Source: Breviolum minutum Mf 1.05b.01 (lineage: Eukaryota; Sar; Dinophyceae; Suessiales; Symbiodiniaceae). Taken from it: a stretch of DNA of 64,000 nt. Location: NCBI GenBank assembly GCA_000507305.1, contig DF240851.1, forward strand, positions 25,544-89,543, in the 5' to 3' direction. The position numbers were made by a program, and so were the translations under genes. The notes under the pieces were generated by a model. The model was not told the DNA's origin, ran no database searches, and worked only from the letters and a program-made list of their open reading frames with translations. Below, one piece after another: positions 24,497 to 36,539 of the stretch; positions within the stretch are counted from its first letter, which is position 1; every line of letters starts with the position of its first letter.

Positions 24497-26676
24497 AAGA
24501 AAAATTGGTCCAAGTGGATCAACTTCACATGGAGATTCCCATGGATCAGGCATCCAACAAAGCCGACGCAGTACCTTCGGCTCGGCATCTCGCTTTTCAG
24601 CCCCTCAGGACGGGGGATGGGACTGGTGGTGACTGGTGGAGATGGAAACAGTGGATGGATGGATCGAAAAAGGTCGGAGATTATTTGAAGGATCAACAAA
24701 AATGTCTTGAGTCTTGAGGCCTTCAAATACTGTAGGTTCTTTTGATAAGTTCCAACTTGTGAGAGTATCAATGAAAATTGATCAGTTGCAGTTCTCTTCA
24801 TTTTAGTGGAGTTTCTTCCCTGAGGAGCTTGAGGGAGACTTTCTACTAAATCCATTGGATGATTGCCTTTCTACAACCACAGTGGCCAAAGGTACGCATC
24901 TCTATTTCGGGGTCATTTTTTGGTCTTGTGAAGTCTGTTTCACAGAGAAGTTCTTGAGCTTATTTTGCGGTGTTGAATCGGTGTTGAACTTCAACATCGT
25001 CTTTAGGACTCTAGGTGGTGGTTTCAAATATCTTTTATTTTCACCCCTACTTTTTGGAAATGATCCAATTTGACGAGTATATTTTTCAGATGGGTAGAAA
25101 CCACCAACTAGGTCTTGTTTTTTTCTTACCTTTTCCGTTTCATCTTGGAACTCAGCTTCGGAAGCATCCTTGAATCATTACCAAGTGGGGTTGCTTCCGT
25201 CATCATCCGTGGCATTTCCAAACGACCTCGTTGTCCAAACAACGATGGTGAAAGTGTCCATCCCCAGCCATCCGTTGGATCATCACATGGTCACTCAAGG
25301 TGCCAAGATCTATAGCGACTTTGTGAAACCACGACAGATTTGGGAAGCCAAAAAATGGCTGGAGAGTATGGCAGAGCATAGCAAGTGTCAGGTGGCCACT
25401 GAAACAAGGGGTCTTTCGGGGGGGGGTTCCGGGGTTCGGCTTCGGTCAGAAAGTGCCTGAGTTTTTTTCAACTAAGATTAAGGGACTCGAAATCTGAGTT
25501 TTTTTAAAATCAAAACATGGTTCAGCTGGAAAACAACCGCTATTCAGTTTTATCAACTTTGACCCCGAACACGAACCATGATTGCCTATCAAAAATGGTA
25601 CAGTGACACTCCATCTTTAAGGAAAGTCAACGTCACGTCGACGGTGTAGAAGGGAGGCATGCAAGATTCTTTGATGAATCTACCCGGCGGTTTAAAGGTA
25701 GACCCCATCAGAAATTTGGTATAATTAGTGACACAACAACTATAATACAGTACACCTGGTAATTTCCCACCATTTTTTTCTATCAAAAAGACAGGTCGGA
25801 TTTTTCCCCCCCAAACAGAATGACCATTTGATGGCCAAATGATAGCAACAAATGGCATTCCTCAGCACCAGCCTTGCCGTTGCTTGGGCCTTTGCCTCGG
25901 GTGACCCAGGAGGCCTTAGAGCTGCTCCAAGCGCAAACTTCACCGTCTCTTTCGGTGCTTACTCAAGCCTGGAAGGTTGGGGTTGCAAGCCCATTTGGGT
26001 GTGTTGTGTGTTTTTTTTTGCTGCCATGGAACTTATGGTTTTTTTTGGAAAAGATAGGGTTTTTTTTATGGTAACCTATGGAAATTCACATCATATTGAA
26101 GCTCCAAAAGCTAGTCCTGTGTTATCTTGAAACTGCATGTTTTGGTGTTTTCTTGCCTCACAAAAGATAAACGAAATTGTCAGCACACTTATTGAAATCA
26201 TCGTTTCAAAGCCCAAAAAGTAACGGCTGGAACCCGGTTTGTAGATGTTTCCACCTTTTCCAAAAAAGGGGGTATTTCCAGGTTCCAAGCGTTTCCGTTT
26301 CAGAGGTCATGCTGGCAGAGGAGAAGGAGACAAATTTCGAGGATTTAGATGCCTCCACTGATGCTGGAAGTGAACTTCCAGAGTTGCTTGGGTGAAAATT
26401 AACATGGAACCACGAAGGTTTGGAAGATGATTTTCCCTTTCAATTGGGTGATTTTTAGGTTCTGTGTTAATTTTCAGGGGGATAGCTTCAAGTATTGAAG
26501 AGAAGCAACCATTCCGATTGAAACAGAGGTTGGTTGGGACAGTTTGAGGGTCCTGTTATTTAATATCATGAAGCATCCTAGAGCGGATAAAGAATGGACG
26601 TGTGGAATTTTTGTATTCCCGTATCCCTCGAAATGAAACGAACATCTTCTATGGATTTTCCAGGATTCGGAAATTT
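24497..26676 (+). CDS. Unknown exon group upstream of the SHIPPO-repeat gene
   Basis: Candidate plus-strand exons: about 24497-24600 (VDQLHMEIPMDQASNKADAV), about 24806-24891 (FFPEELEGDFLLNPLDDC, followed by GTACGC), 25156-25391 (LVVQTTMVKVSIPSH and IWEAKKWLESMAEHSKCQ), about 25863-25972 (VTQEALELLQAQTSPSLS), about 26304-26392 (acidic EVMLAEEKETNFEDLDAS), 26478-26529 (GIASSIEEKQPFRLKQR, followed by GTTGG) and about 26600-26676. These may be the 5' half of the SHIPPO-repeat gene or a separate gene. No family recognised; phases were not closed throughout. Confidence 0.35.
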
Positions 26677-27008
26677 CAGGTCAGAGTGGTTCAGATCCAA
26701 AGGTGAAATCTTGGATACCCAACCCATCTGTTTTGGGTCATTGTAGCCACAACTAACCAAGGTATGAACCAGATCGTTGACGTGGAAGTTCTTTGACCAC
26801 CCCAAATCGCACCGGAAATAGTCTTGTCCGCAAGGAAACATATTTACACATGTAATAACATGATATAAGCGATATAAGCATCAGGAAATATGTATATATA
26901 TATTTACATTATACAAACATAATAGGTATATACATATATACACATAGAACATACTCTCCAGGGAACGATCACATATCGGGAAAAGGAAAATGCGGCATAT
27001 AACTCCAA

Positions 27009-30000
27009 GGCTTCTCTCCGTGTCCTCAGCGGCGTCCTCGGTGTCGGCAATACCTGGCCCTGGAGCATACTCTCCGTGGCTTGTATTGCAGACCAGTTGG
27101 GACGAGTAGTGATGCTCAGATGATCTTTGCGAAGTTTGAAAAAATGGATGAAAACCTAAGCACCACATGAGTGGTGTAACACCAGGGTCACCAGTGAATT
27201 ACCCATGACTTTGGGATCCATTGATCCGGAAGGTTGGTGAGTTACCATGAGTTACGAATACCCGACTGAAAGTCCCAGGAACTACGAAGTGCTACGGCCG
27301 AGCTTGGCCAAGGGGGCACCCAGCTTCTCTCGTTACAGTGCAAGAGAAGCTGCCAAACAGGAGGACCTGACACTATGGTAGGTGCCTCCATTTTTATGAG
27401 ACACTCAAGTATGTCTAGATCACATGTATACATCTTCATTGCAAAGTTGGGTTGTTGGGAGAAATCCAGCCTACACTAGTCCCTAAGAAGAGATGTTTCC
27501 CATTCCAACAATAGGTTGGTGTGCGGCTTGCAGGACGCTCCTGAATCTCAAGACAGCACTGACATAAGCGACACCCTTACGTTGGAAAGGTGGAAGGACG
27601 ACGAAGCACCAGGTGCCGAAATCCAGTGGTGGTTTGGGTGTTGATTCCACGAATTTGGAAAGCTGTTCTGAATGCCAACAAAACCTAATTTAAAGTTTAA
27701 AGACATGCAAACTGACGTGGAACGGTTTATCTAATTACAGGGGTCATTTGGTCATGTCTCAAAATGATTGAATACCAAAATGGATGATTCAGATACTAAA
27801 CTCCGTCCCAAATCTGTGGTTTTCATGGCAATGGTACGTACCCTAATTTTCAGCTACAGGAAAGTAGGCAGGAAACTAGCCATAGGGCCCAACCTACACG
27901 AAAATGGTCGTTCACCGTCATTCTAGTGGAAATGGGCGTTCTCCGAACTTAAGAAAAAGGGCCTTTGACCTCATTTCGACTGCTTTGTTGATTGACGTTC
28001 CACAGGCTTCACATGCCCGGGTGGGATCATCTTGCCGCCACACACCACAAGACCAAGAAGAAGCTTGGTGGTGTTGGTGGTGGTAAGTGGTGGATGGTGA
28101 ATATTGGAAAGTGGAAGATGGAGCCAATGGAGGATGTAGAACTCTCCAAGAACCACCGTAGTGTTTGGGGTTTCTTCGAAACGGTGCTCCGTATTCTGTG
28201 GGCTCCAGCTCCATGGAGAACAACTTCACTTCCCAGAGCATGTCGCTCCAAAACAGGCAGCATTAGCCTGTCAAAACAGAAGTGAGACAGTACATGGGCA
28301 CAAGCCCATCAAGCACTTCATTCTGCACAGGAACAACACATACATCCGTGTCTGTTCTTTTTGGCATAGATTTTTTTTCTCCAACTTGGAAAACGCCAAA
28401 CTGGGCTTTCAAGAAGCTGTTGGTCCGGTGGGCCCCATGTACTGAGGACCAACCACTTCACAACAGGATGCAAATTCTGCAGCCTTGCGGCCACTAGGAC
28501 CTGATCCAACAGGACCAGCAACGGAGTTCCCTTTCGCACTGGCTGAAGTGGCTGAGGTGGGAATTGGGAGAAGATTCAAGTTGATTTCCTATGGGATTGT
28601 GAGATGGCAGCATGGTTAAACACACCTTGGACTGATTCATGGGATAGATAGCCAGTATGGACTGAATCTTAGTTGGCAACTGGATGTTGCCCCACATTTG
28701 TGTGACATATCCAGCTAACAGGGATTATTCATGTCTGGGTATGATTAAAGCCCCTTCACATCCAACAAAAACGGTTCACTGGTTCAAACAAAAAAACCCT
28801 CCCCAAAAAGTTGGACAACTTGAAACTTCAGTACCTTTCCGACCAAAAGTTACCAGGAAGCTGAAGATCCATGGTCGAAGATGTGTGGCACTGGACGTTT
28901 GGAAGCGGTGGAGAAGAAGGAGGACCATCCAGGACCTGGTGACTACGAGCTTCCAGATTTGCCAGGCGATACTGAGACGAAATGGTGATGGAGGACATTT
29001 TTCAAGATTGAGGTCCTGGAGAGAATTCTTGAAAGCATAAGCATACACATCCAAAGATGTTTTTGGAACCAACTGGAGCCGGAAATCCAATACATGCCGT
29101 GCTTGAATTTAGGTGAATTTCCCAACACAAAATACAAGGATCCATTTATTCTTGGTGGATTTTCCATGGTGGAATTTTCACAGCTTATTTTAAAGTACCT
29201 GAGGCCAAATGCTTGCGGGATGGTGAGTCAGAGATATGCAGCACAGGGATGGTTTGTAGAAAACATTTATATAAGTCGTTTCCAATCATGTTGAAAACGC
29301 CGGAAAAAAACGTGTCATTTTGGAGACAGGACTCATCCTCCCCAAAAACAACCCTTTGCGTCCAAGTGGCAAAACATCAAGTGAAGAAAACCCTTGCTGA
29401 ATTGTTTCCCAAATTTTGAGAGTCACCCTTTATTTCGCTACCTGAACGGTTGAATTTTGCAAGAAAAGATCCATTGAAGCTGGGAATTCCAAGGTCTAAG
29501 GTCGATGAGGGGATAGAAATATTGGTAAAACGTGTCGGATCCCCGGATGGGTGAACTTAAAATGGTTCAAAGCTAATTGGTGACAGCAATGAACAGGTCT
29601 CTGATCAATTTTCTCAGGTTTGCTTAGAGATAGGATCTAACCCCCAGCCAGGATTCCAGTGGTAAATAAAGGCTACTGTAAAAGGCAATGTAACCCTGGT
29701 GGTGACTTGTATCCTGGGTGGTAGGGGTAGATCCGAGCTACAGATCATCCCCCCGTTTGCTTCGGCTTTCAGGTGGACCCTCTGCCTTCTTTGCCCCTGA
29801 AAGTGACGTGATGACCAAGGAGGAGGCTGATAGAAATCTTATTTGGGGGTTTCCTAAAATGGTGGGTAAACCCCCAACAACCATGGTTTTCCTACTAAAA
29901 ATGATCATTTTGGGGTGTTTTGGGGGTACCACCATTTATGGAAACACCCATTTGGAAGGATTTTTTGGTTTCGGTTAAGTTGGCAACTGATTTTAGAAAT

Positions 30001-31594
30001 GGTGGGAAAACATGTCCACACGCACACAAGGGGTGTAATTCAAGCGATTATATAATGGAGTTCTTACTTTTAAGAGATTGTCCAGGACTTTCGCATTTTC
30101 TTCTAAATCTTCATTTCATGTCCGGAAATTGCCAAAAAAAGGATGTGATACGGAAATTGATGGAAGAAGAAATTCTCCACCAGTTGAGGTTGGTAGATAT
30201 TGATAGTGTTTATCCCCATTATTTACAAGGCTTTTTGACATCCCCAAGGTTTTTTTTACATCCCCAGGTGGTGATCCAAACGGTGGTGACACCTCGCCGG
30301 ATTTCTGAACCATCAATCAACAGGTGACACCTGGCCCTGCACAGTACCACCTCAGATCCTCAGAGGTGCATCTCATGGCTGTTGCGTCTTGGGGTGTCGG
30401 TTCTCAGGTCCAGGTTCACAGGTAGAGGAAGATAGGTAGAGATACGTATGTAGCTTTTGGTAGTGAACATGATGTGAACAGATTTAGATACATATTTTAA
30501 AGATATGTTTTTAAACATGTATTCACTTTCAACACGGGATGTCAACATTTGAACTTCCAAGACTAGGATTAGTTTCGACTTGATGGGTACTTGATGATGC
30601 GAATCCTGCTAGGGCTTGGTCTATCCTCGAACACCTGGTGGTAATTTTGGACTTCCACGACCTGATGTCATGGAACATCAGCAGTGTCCAGACTATGCAT
30701 CTTGTCTTGACTTAGGTATCTGATGCATTCCAAATTAAGGTGCATAGGCATCAATTGAATGTAGGTTTCCTAAGAGATGTCACAAGAAATCATCAAAATT
30801 GGGTTTTTTTTGTTTAAATTTTGGGGGGGACCTTTTGCTTTCGAGAATCCCTTTTGATTCTTATTCTGCCTTGAACTTTTTTCCAGCTGGACCTTGGCTC
30901 GAAAACTCAGGTTGCCAACTACGACGCTCTGGAGATGAACTTCAAACAAGTTGAGCCGAGAGCTCCAAGTACTTTGATTCTGCCAGAGGACGGGAACAAA
31001 AACTGTCCCACTTTTTGTGAGTGGGCATGGCTTCCTAGATTCTTAGATTCCTTAACGCCTTATAAAAAAGAAGATTTAACTTATGGTGAATGGCGATTGT
31101 ATAGTTAATTGATTCATCATCATATATGTCATGTGATTCAATATGTGAGTCTGGTAACATATTTTTTTGCTGGTCACTGGTCAGTTAACTTAACCTGGCT
31201 GGTGGTGTTCTGTTGCAGGCGAGCGAAGAAGCTCTTCGTGCCTTGGAGCTCCTAAAGCATCGAGCACCAGCAGCAGGAACAGGTGGAGCCACCTGATGGG
31301 TTGTATGGTGGTCGGATTGATGGTTGGCCGATGCTTGGCCTTTTTGAGGTACAACGTTGATTCGTTCAGAAATCCGGCGAGATCTTCCACCACTGTTTGG
31401 ATGGTGCTAAACACCTTGGTAAATACTGGGATTTCAACAACCAACCTCAACTGGTTCGCCAGATTTCTGAACCATCAACAGTCCCATTAAAAACTGATGC
31501 CCACCCGCCAGGCGTGAGGCTGGGTCCTGGCTACTACCAGGACGAGGTACCAGCTGCACTGCAACGACTTCGGCCAGATCGGCTGGTGCCATGG
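27009..31594 (+). CDS. SHIPPO/STPGR-repeat protein, probably flagellar
   Basis: SHIPPO (sperm-tail PG-rich) repeats carry P-G-P-G-x-Y motifs and are found in proteins that line axonemal or cortical microtubules. Seen here: IPGPGAYSPW near 27043; 27247-27360, starting with ATG and containing the hallmark KGAPSFSRYSAR; 27534-27589; 28006-28082; 28209-28281; 28468-28556; 28832-28965 (EDHPGPGDYELPDLPG); 29113-29222; 30887-31016 (VANYDALEMNFKQVEPRAP); 31219-31282; and 31512-31594 (RLGPGYYQDEV). The joins 27360/27534/28006, 28082/28209, 28965/29113 and 31282/31512 keep frame; 28965 uses a GC donor and 27360 an apparent GA donor. The ATG at 27247 may be the start, but the PGPGAY upstream argues the gene begins earlier. 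Some exons between 29222 and 30887 are unresolved. Confidence 0.6.
29844..29950 (+). repeat. Family B palindromic element, copy 2
   Basis: Left end GGGGTTTCCTAAAATGGTGG, right end CCACCATTTATGGAAACACCC. The centre AACAACCATGG...TTTTCCTACTAAAAATGATC is shared with copy 4 (47146) but not with copies 1 and 3, defining a subfamily. Confidence 0.8.
30175..30323 (+). repeat. Family A palindromic element, copy 3
   Basis: Core CCAGTTGAGGTTGGTAG followed by TATCCCCATTATTTACAAGG and right end CCGGATTTCTGAACCATCAA with CAACAG as the final bases. The left tip is degraded. It lies in an inferred intron of the SHIPPO-repeat gene. Confidence 0.8.
31356..31481 (-). repeat. Family A palindromic element, copy 4
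   Basis: Reverse-oriented copy: GTTCAGAAATCCGGCGA at the left, CAACCAACCTCAACTGG in the core, AGATTTCTGAACCATCAACAG at the right. It lies inside the frame-proven intron 31283-31511, whose acceptor is not the element tip but lies 30 bases beyond it. Confidence 0.85.
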
Positions 31595-31626
31595 GTAAAA
31601 AATGGTTGCTTATTATGGTAGAGGTG

Positions 31627-31725
31627 GATGTTTCCGAAAATAGTGGTACCCCAAATGGATGGTTTATAATGGAAAACCCTATAAAAATGGATGATTTGGG
31701 GGTACCATTATTTTCGGAAACATCC
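31627..31725 (+). repeat. Family B palindromic element, copy 3
   Basis: GGATGTTTCCGAAAATAGTGG at the left and ATTATTTTCGGAAACATCC at the right; core ATGGATGGTTTATAATGG as in copy 1. It begins 32 bases after the exon ending at 31594. Confidence 0.85.
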
Positions 31726-32043
31726 AAGTGGACATGTGTTTTTTTTCCTGTTGATTATGTAGTCATGGTGATAAAAGATGAGGCCACAAGATTTCTGCAA
31801 AGGGCTGGTTGAAGTTATGAATGGTTGAATCAAACTGTTATTTGAAAATGGGATTTTGGAGGCTTCCTTCTTTTGGATGGTGCCTGGGAATCAAACATTC
31901 CAAAATGTGGATTGTCTACGGAGAGGCTGTCAATATACCGAGATAGGAGATTTATTGGGGATGATTAGAATCCCTACCATCAATTTTTAGAAACTCCATG
32001 GATTGCATGGCCTCTTTTTTTTCAAGACCTTTGAGGTGCTACC

Positions 32044-34378
32044 ATGGCGTCCTCGACAAGAAGGGGTAGCAGAACATTTGTTGGGCCTCTACAAGGCCAG
32101 CTTCAATTTTGTTTTCAGATGGTAGGGATGGTCATCCATCCAGTAGTAAGGGTTTATACACCCATTATAAGGATTTCCTAGTGAAGGTGGGATGATCATC
32201 CCCATATAAGGAGTTTAGACCCTGGCACATATACACAATATGTACATACTACCCTCCATATTAGTAAGAAGTTCTTATTGCTTCTTATGGCTCAAAATCA
32301 GGATACAAGGAGCTGCGACCATGGTTCAGTGGGTCAATCATTTTGAGCCGTACTTAATTTTTCAAATCCTACTAAACTCAGATTTGGGACATATTTTGGG
32401 ACCCCTTTTGTTTGACTAGATTCTAGTTTTTGTTTTACAACTTAATTTTTGACTCATTGGAATCATCCAACTGACACCAAGGATTTTGAACATGTCAATC
32501 TGTGCATTTTTTGAAAGTGTTCTTTCGTTTTTCAGATTTCTTAAATAACTTGTTAATTGAAACCATCGATCGAAAGCCATGAAAAGTAACAAGGGAATTC
32601 CTAGTGATGTCCCTTTGTGAACAAGAAACCTCCGTTGAATGATGTTCTGTATAGTCATATCCTTTTTTGTTTTGTTTGTTTTTTTCAATCTCCACTTTGC
32701 AAACCAGATCCTTTCACTTCCATTTATTTCCTGAGTCTTGTGATCCCACCTTTTCCCCGGATGTGTAACCCAAACGCCTTGCAGCACTACACACGCTTTG
32801 GCCGTTGGCGTTTGGATGATCGCGCGATGCTGGGTGTGGACGATGATCTGGCGCTACGGCGGAATCGCCCACGTGCGTGCCATGGGATTGTACACTCTTG
32901 AGCCACCGGATGAAGGAGGGGATGATATGTAAAATTGACCTACAATGAATACCCCACTATTAAATGCTACCTTATGTATACGTACATATATATATATATA
33001 TATACATACAAATTTATATCTAGGTGCAAATTGTATAACTACATACAGACATGACGTGTAAACATTAGGTCCTATTCCAGTCGTAGAGAATTATAAAACC
33101 CTTTGGTTTACTAGGTGCCTCCTAGTAACCTCCTTCTCAAGCTGTTACAGGTTGGAGGGCAGTTCCCAATCTACAAACACACATACAGGTAGTGGTTTCA
33201 AAAACTCCTCCCCTCCTGTTCAATTTTGTCATTCCAGACGTCTTCGGAACCCGTTTTTTTTGTTGGGGGGGTTGTTCGTTCGGAAACCTTTCCGTTTCCG
33301 GGGCCATTTCCCAACCACGTGGGGTCAACGGAGGTTCATTCAACCACCGCATCAGCAGCTGAAACGAAGTTGGTCTGCAGAAGACATTTGGCGTTTGTAC
33401 CTGCACCTTTGGCGGCCGTTGATGGAAGAAAAATTGGAAGAAATTTTGAAAAACCCGGGTTTTTGGAAGGATTTTGAAGGTGTATAGATACGTGTATATA
33501 TATGATATATGTATATATTTTAAACTTAACTAGACATATATATATATATATATATGTATTTATATATAAGAAAATATATTCCACTATTACACAGTTTTTT
33601 TTCTAAACATCATGGATTTCTGCAGCAAAAAGGTCTCCAAACAACCCGGTCCAGCTGTTCTTTGGACCAAGGCCACCAGAGGAAGAGCCCAAGAGTCAAC
33701 ATTTTGCGCGAAATTTGGACTTTGATGAATGGCAGGAGGGTTTTTCCCGTGCAAATTTGAGGGAAAATTGAAACAACCAACCCAAAACCCGTCTTTGCAT
33801 GATAGAATTGTTGTCACAATTGCATATGAAATTGCAAAAAGTCGTACAAGTAGCATGTCATCACCTTTTTTTGTTGTCACTCTGTTCCACCTTGGCGGAC
33901 AGGAGAAGGAAAAACACTGGCGCTGGTTGGCTGTGAGACACTTCTTCCGGACACGACCCAGTTTACGCCTCTCCTATTCACTGCCTGACCTCGAATTGGT
34001 CAAGGATCGTGCTCCGGAGGCCGAAGTCAACGAAGGTCTAAATTTTCGAAGCTGTTGATGATGGAGTCATTGACTTCTTTCAAAGAAGTTGAAATCCGAA
34101 ATGTTTCCAAGAGGTGTTTTTTTTGCGGGAATTTTACGGTGTTTCTTCATTCATCTTCATTACATGATATAAACCTCTTTAGTATTAGGTCTGGAATCTA
34201 TATAGATAGCTGTATGAACTTTTAGGCCCCACCCAGATGTACCCAGATGATAGCTGATAGCTGCACTTTCTCGATGGGTACTGTGCATCTTCAGGTCGAC
34301 TTTTCCAAAGCGCCTGGAAGGTCCCCGAGAGCAGAGGAAGATGAGGTTCGCTTCGGAGGGTTGCGATGTTCCAACATA
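32044..34378 (+). CDS. Unknown exons downstream of the SHIPPO repeats
   Basis: Candidate plus-strand exons: about 32025-32115 (EVLPWRPRQEGVAEHLLGLY), about 32785-32895 (RFGRWRLDDRAMLGVDDD), about 33358-33480 (RSWSAEDIWRLYLHLWRPL), about 33645-33755 (NNPVQLFFGPRPPEEEP), about 33902-34035 (KHWRWLAVRHFFRTRPSL) and 34296-34378 (VDFSKAPGRSPRAEED, between TTCAG and GTGAGT). Most look coding, but frame continuity between them was not established and alternative frames are open in several. They may be the 3' part of the SHIPPO-repeat gene. TA tracts at 32983-33005 and 33495-33570 are intronic. Confidence 0.35.
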
Positions 34379-34780
34379 GTGAGTATGTCGAAAAAAGTGA
34401 GGCGGTTTTCCTCAGGCACCCGAAATCCTCAAGTCTTTTTGCTGACTAAAATGAATTGTTGGTTGCCAACCCCTGAACAATGATGGTTGGAAGCGATCCG
34501 GCTTCCTTTTGGGGGCGTATTTCCTAACTTTTAGAAGGTAAACTCGCTGTTCAAACAGGTGGTTTTCCTAACCTTTACAAAGCCGGACAACCACTTGAGG
34601 TTATGCCGTTCTTTTAAGGTGCTTTGCACATCCTTTTGGTGTTTTGTCTAGGGGGGGGGAAAACATGAACTGTATCACTCAAAATCATGTATGCAATTCT
34701 ATATATATATATACAGTATCTCCATACGATTACATACTTTCTAAAGATGCTCCAGAAATCCTTTTGGAATCCAAATTGAG

Positions 34781-34989
34781 GTGGAAGGCGATGTCTTGGT
34801 GTTGGATACGGAGACTGCCAAAACTGCGGTGGAGCCACGTGCAACGGGTGCTGTTGACATGGCTAAGCAGCTGGGACGAGACGATGGTGACGGCCTGGTG
34901 GATGACTTCGAAGAGCTGGTCTTGTCACCCAAACGACTGGAACCTCGTAGCAGTTGCTTTGTTGATATGGCCAAGGAGCTTTGGAGTTC

Positions 34990-35050
<61 letters not shown>

Positions 35051-35312
35051 CGTCGTCCTCTGCCTCTTCGTTTTTTTTTGTTTTTCTTGTGTTTCGGGGT
35101 GGGTTTAACAGGTTTTAGCAATGGCAAACACAACCGCACCACATCACCACCCCACCACCACGCCGAACACTGGAAAAACAGGAGTCTGGTCGACCACCAG
35201 AGCCACCTTGGGATCCACACATTTGGGCAGAAGATCTACACGAACGGGTCACTTGGTTGGTTCGGATTTATGACCACCGAATTGCCACAATTGTGGTTGT
35301 CAAGGAGGTGCC
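34781..35312 (+). CDS. Unknown exons around a GTT repeat; internal duplication
   Basis: An acidic exon of about 70 codons from 34781 contains two related segments, VEPRATGAVDMAKQL and LEPRSSCFVDMAKEL, about 43 residues apart: an internal duplication. The frame then runs straight into a GTT microsatellite at 34991-35049 that would encode polycysteine, so a splice site just before it is likely. A second candidate, about 35119-35312, contains PPEPPWDPHIWAEDLHERV and ATIVVVKEVPKK. Function not recognised. Minus-strand frames across the region are Gln/Ser-rich repeat artefacts. Confidence 0.35.
34991..35049. repeat. GTT trinucleotide microsatellite
   Basis: About 20 GTT units directly after the coding-like exon beginning at 34781. 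Confidence 0.95.
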
Positions 35313-35738
35313 TAAAAAAGTGTGAAATGTATGAAACCCTCTCTGAAACGAATCCAGCAAGTTTACACCTCAAAATGGATGGGTTGGAATACTAACGATC
35401 GTCTCGGCTTTCCTTTTGGGAGGTTGTCTATTTTCAGGTGCGAACTGCTGTTCGTTTCAGGGAGGGTAAAAAAACATTCAAAAGCAGGCATCAATGCCTT
35501 GGGAGTTACAAGTATGTAGTGAAGCCATTGGGACTTGGAAGTTTCAAGGGCCTTGGGCGATTGTTGTAATTCGCCAGTCCAATGGGTGGACCAAAATATG
35601 GGTCCTGGGGCTTCAGCAACTGGTTTATCCTTCAGCTTGTAGGATAGCAACATATGTTTAAAGAACAAAATAGTAGTGCCTGCGGAGAAAAATTGTGGGT
35701 TGCAACTGGGGTTGAGACAGATTCCATGATTCCATGGG

Positions 35739-36527
35739 AAGGAATGGCTTTGTCAAATCCAAGGTTTTCTGCTACCAGCCAATGATTGACCGCGACCGAG
35801 ATGAGGTTTTGGATTTGTCACTTGGGACCAGTGGATTTGCCCCGTTTACTTGTGATGGTCTAGGGATGAGTAATGAATAAGCTACTTAGACCCAGTTAGT
35901 AGCTTAGTAGGGATAGATGTGGCAGGAATCATCCGAGTAGGTTTGGGCTACAACTGATCCTGGGTCCCTGGCATTCTTGGTGTCAGAATGCAGAGGCTTT
36001 TCACTGTGTTGTTCGGTGCACTGTGAAAAACGGCTAGGGGCATACCACAACACTGAAAATAACAACCAATTGATAGCGAAATTCCAAACAGATTGAACTC
36101 ATTGAACTTTACGGCAAAAGTGACCTGATCCGCAAGCTCCTTTCTTTGCCTGGACTGAGGTCGCCTGCTTCTGCACAACGACGACTCTTGAAGCATGTGC
36201 CCACCTATGATTGGGCCAACTGCTTGGGTAGCATGGCTGACTTGTGACCCAACGAAGTTGCTGCATTTGTTAGTAAACATTAGACCGGTGATCGGCTGAT
36301 TCGGGATCCAGCCAGTTTTCTAGGTGGTTGTTTTCAAATGTTTTTTTTGTCCCCATTTTGACTAACGTGTTGTTTTCAAATGGCTTGAAAACAGCAGCTA
36401 GGGATGGCTATGACTACGATGAGGTATTTTTTGCTTCTTGTAGGCCATTAGACTGATCCTTTGCCAAGCTGGCTGTGTTCAAACGTTGCAGAAAAGTGTT
36501 CAGTTCCAACAAGAAGATTCCAACTGT
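35739..36527 (+). CDS. Weak exon group, unknown
   Basis: Three coding-like plus segments: about 35739-35857 (PMIDRDRDEVLDLSLGTSG), about 36091-36235 (IELIELYGKSDLIRKLLSLP and LLKHVPTYDWANCLGSM) and about 36442-36527 (AIRLILCQAGCVQTLQKSVQ, followed by GTAAGG). The minus strand of 35948-36280 is open as well, with splice-like borders, so even the strand is not certain. They could be the last exons of the plus-strand gene that precedes the minus-strand gene at 37.6 kb. Confidence 0.3.
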
Positions 36528-36539
36528 AAGGATGTCCCA

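Noticed and set aside
35948-36280. Minus-strand frame of 110 codons with splice-like borders
   Set aside because: Possible minus exons in it do not keep frame with each other, and the plus strand (IELIELYGKSDLIRK) has better coding base use. Left as weak plus exons.
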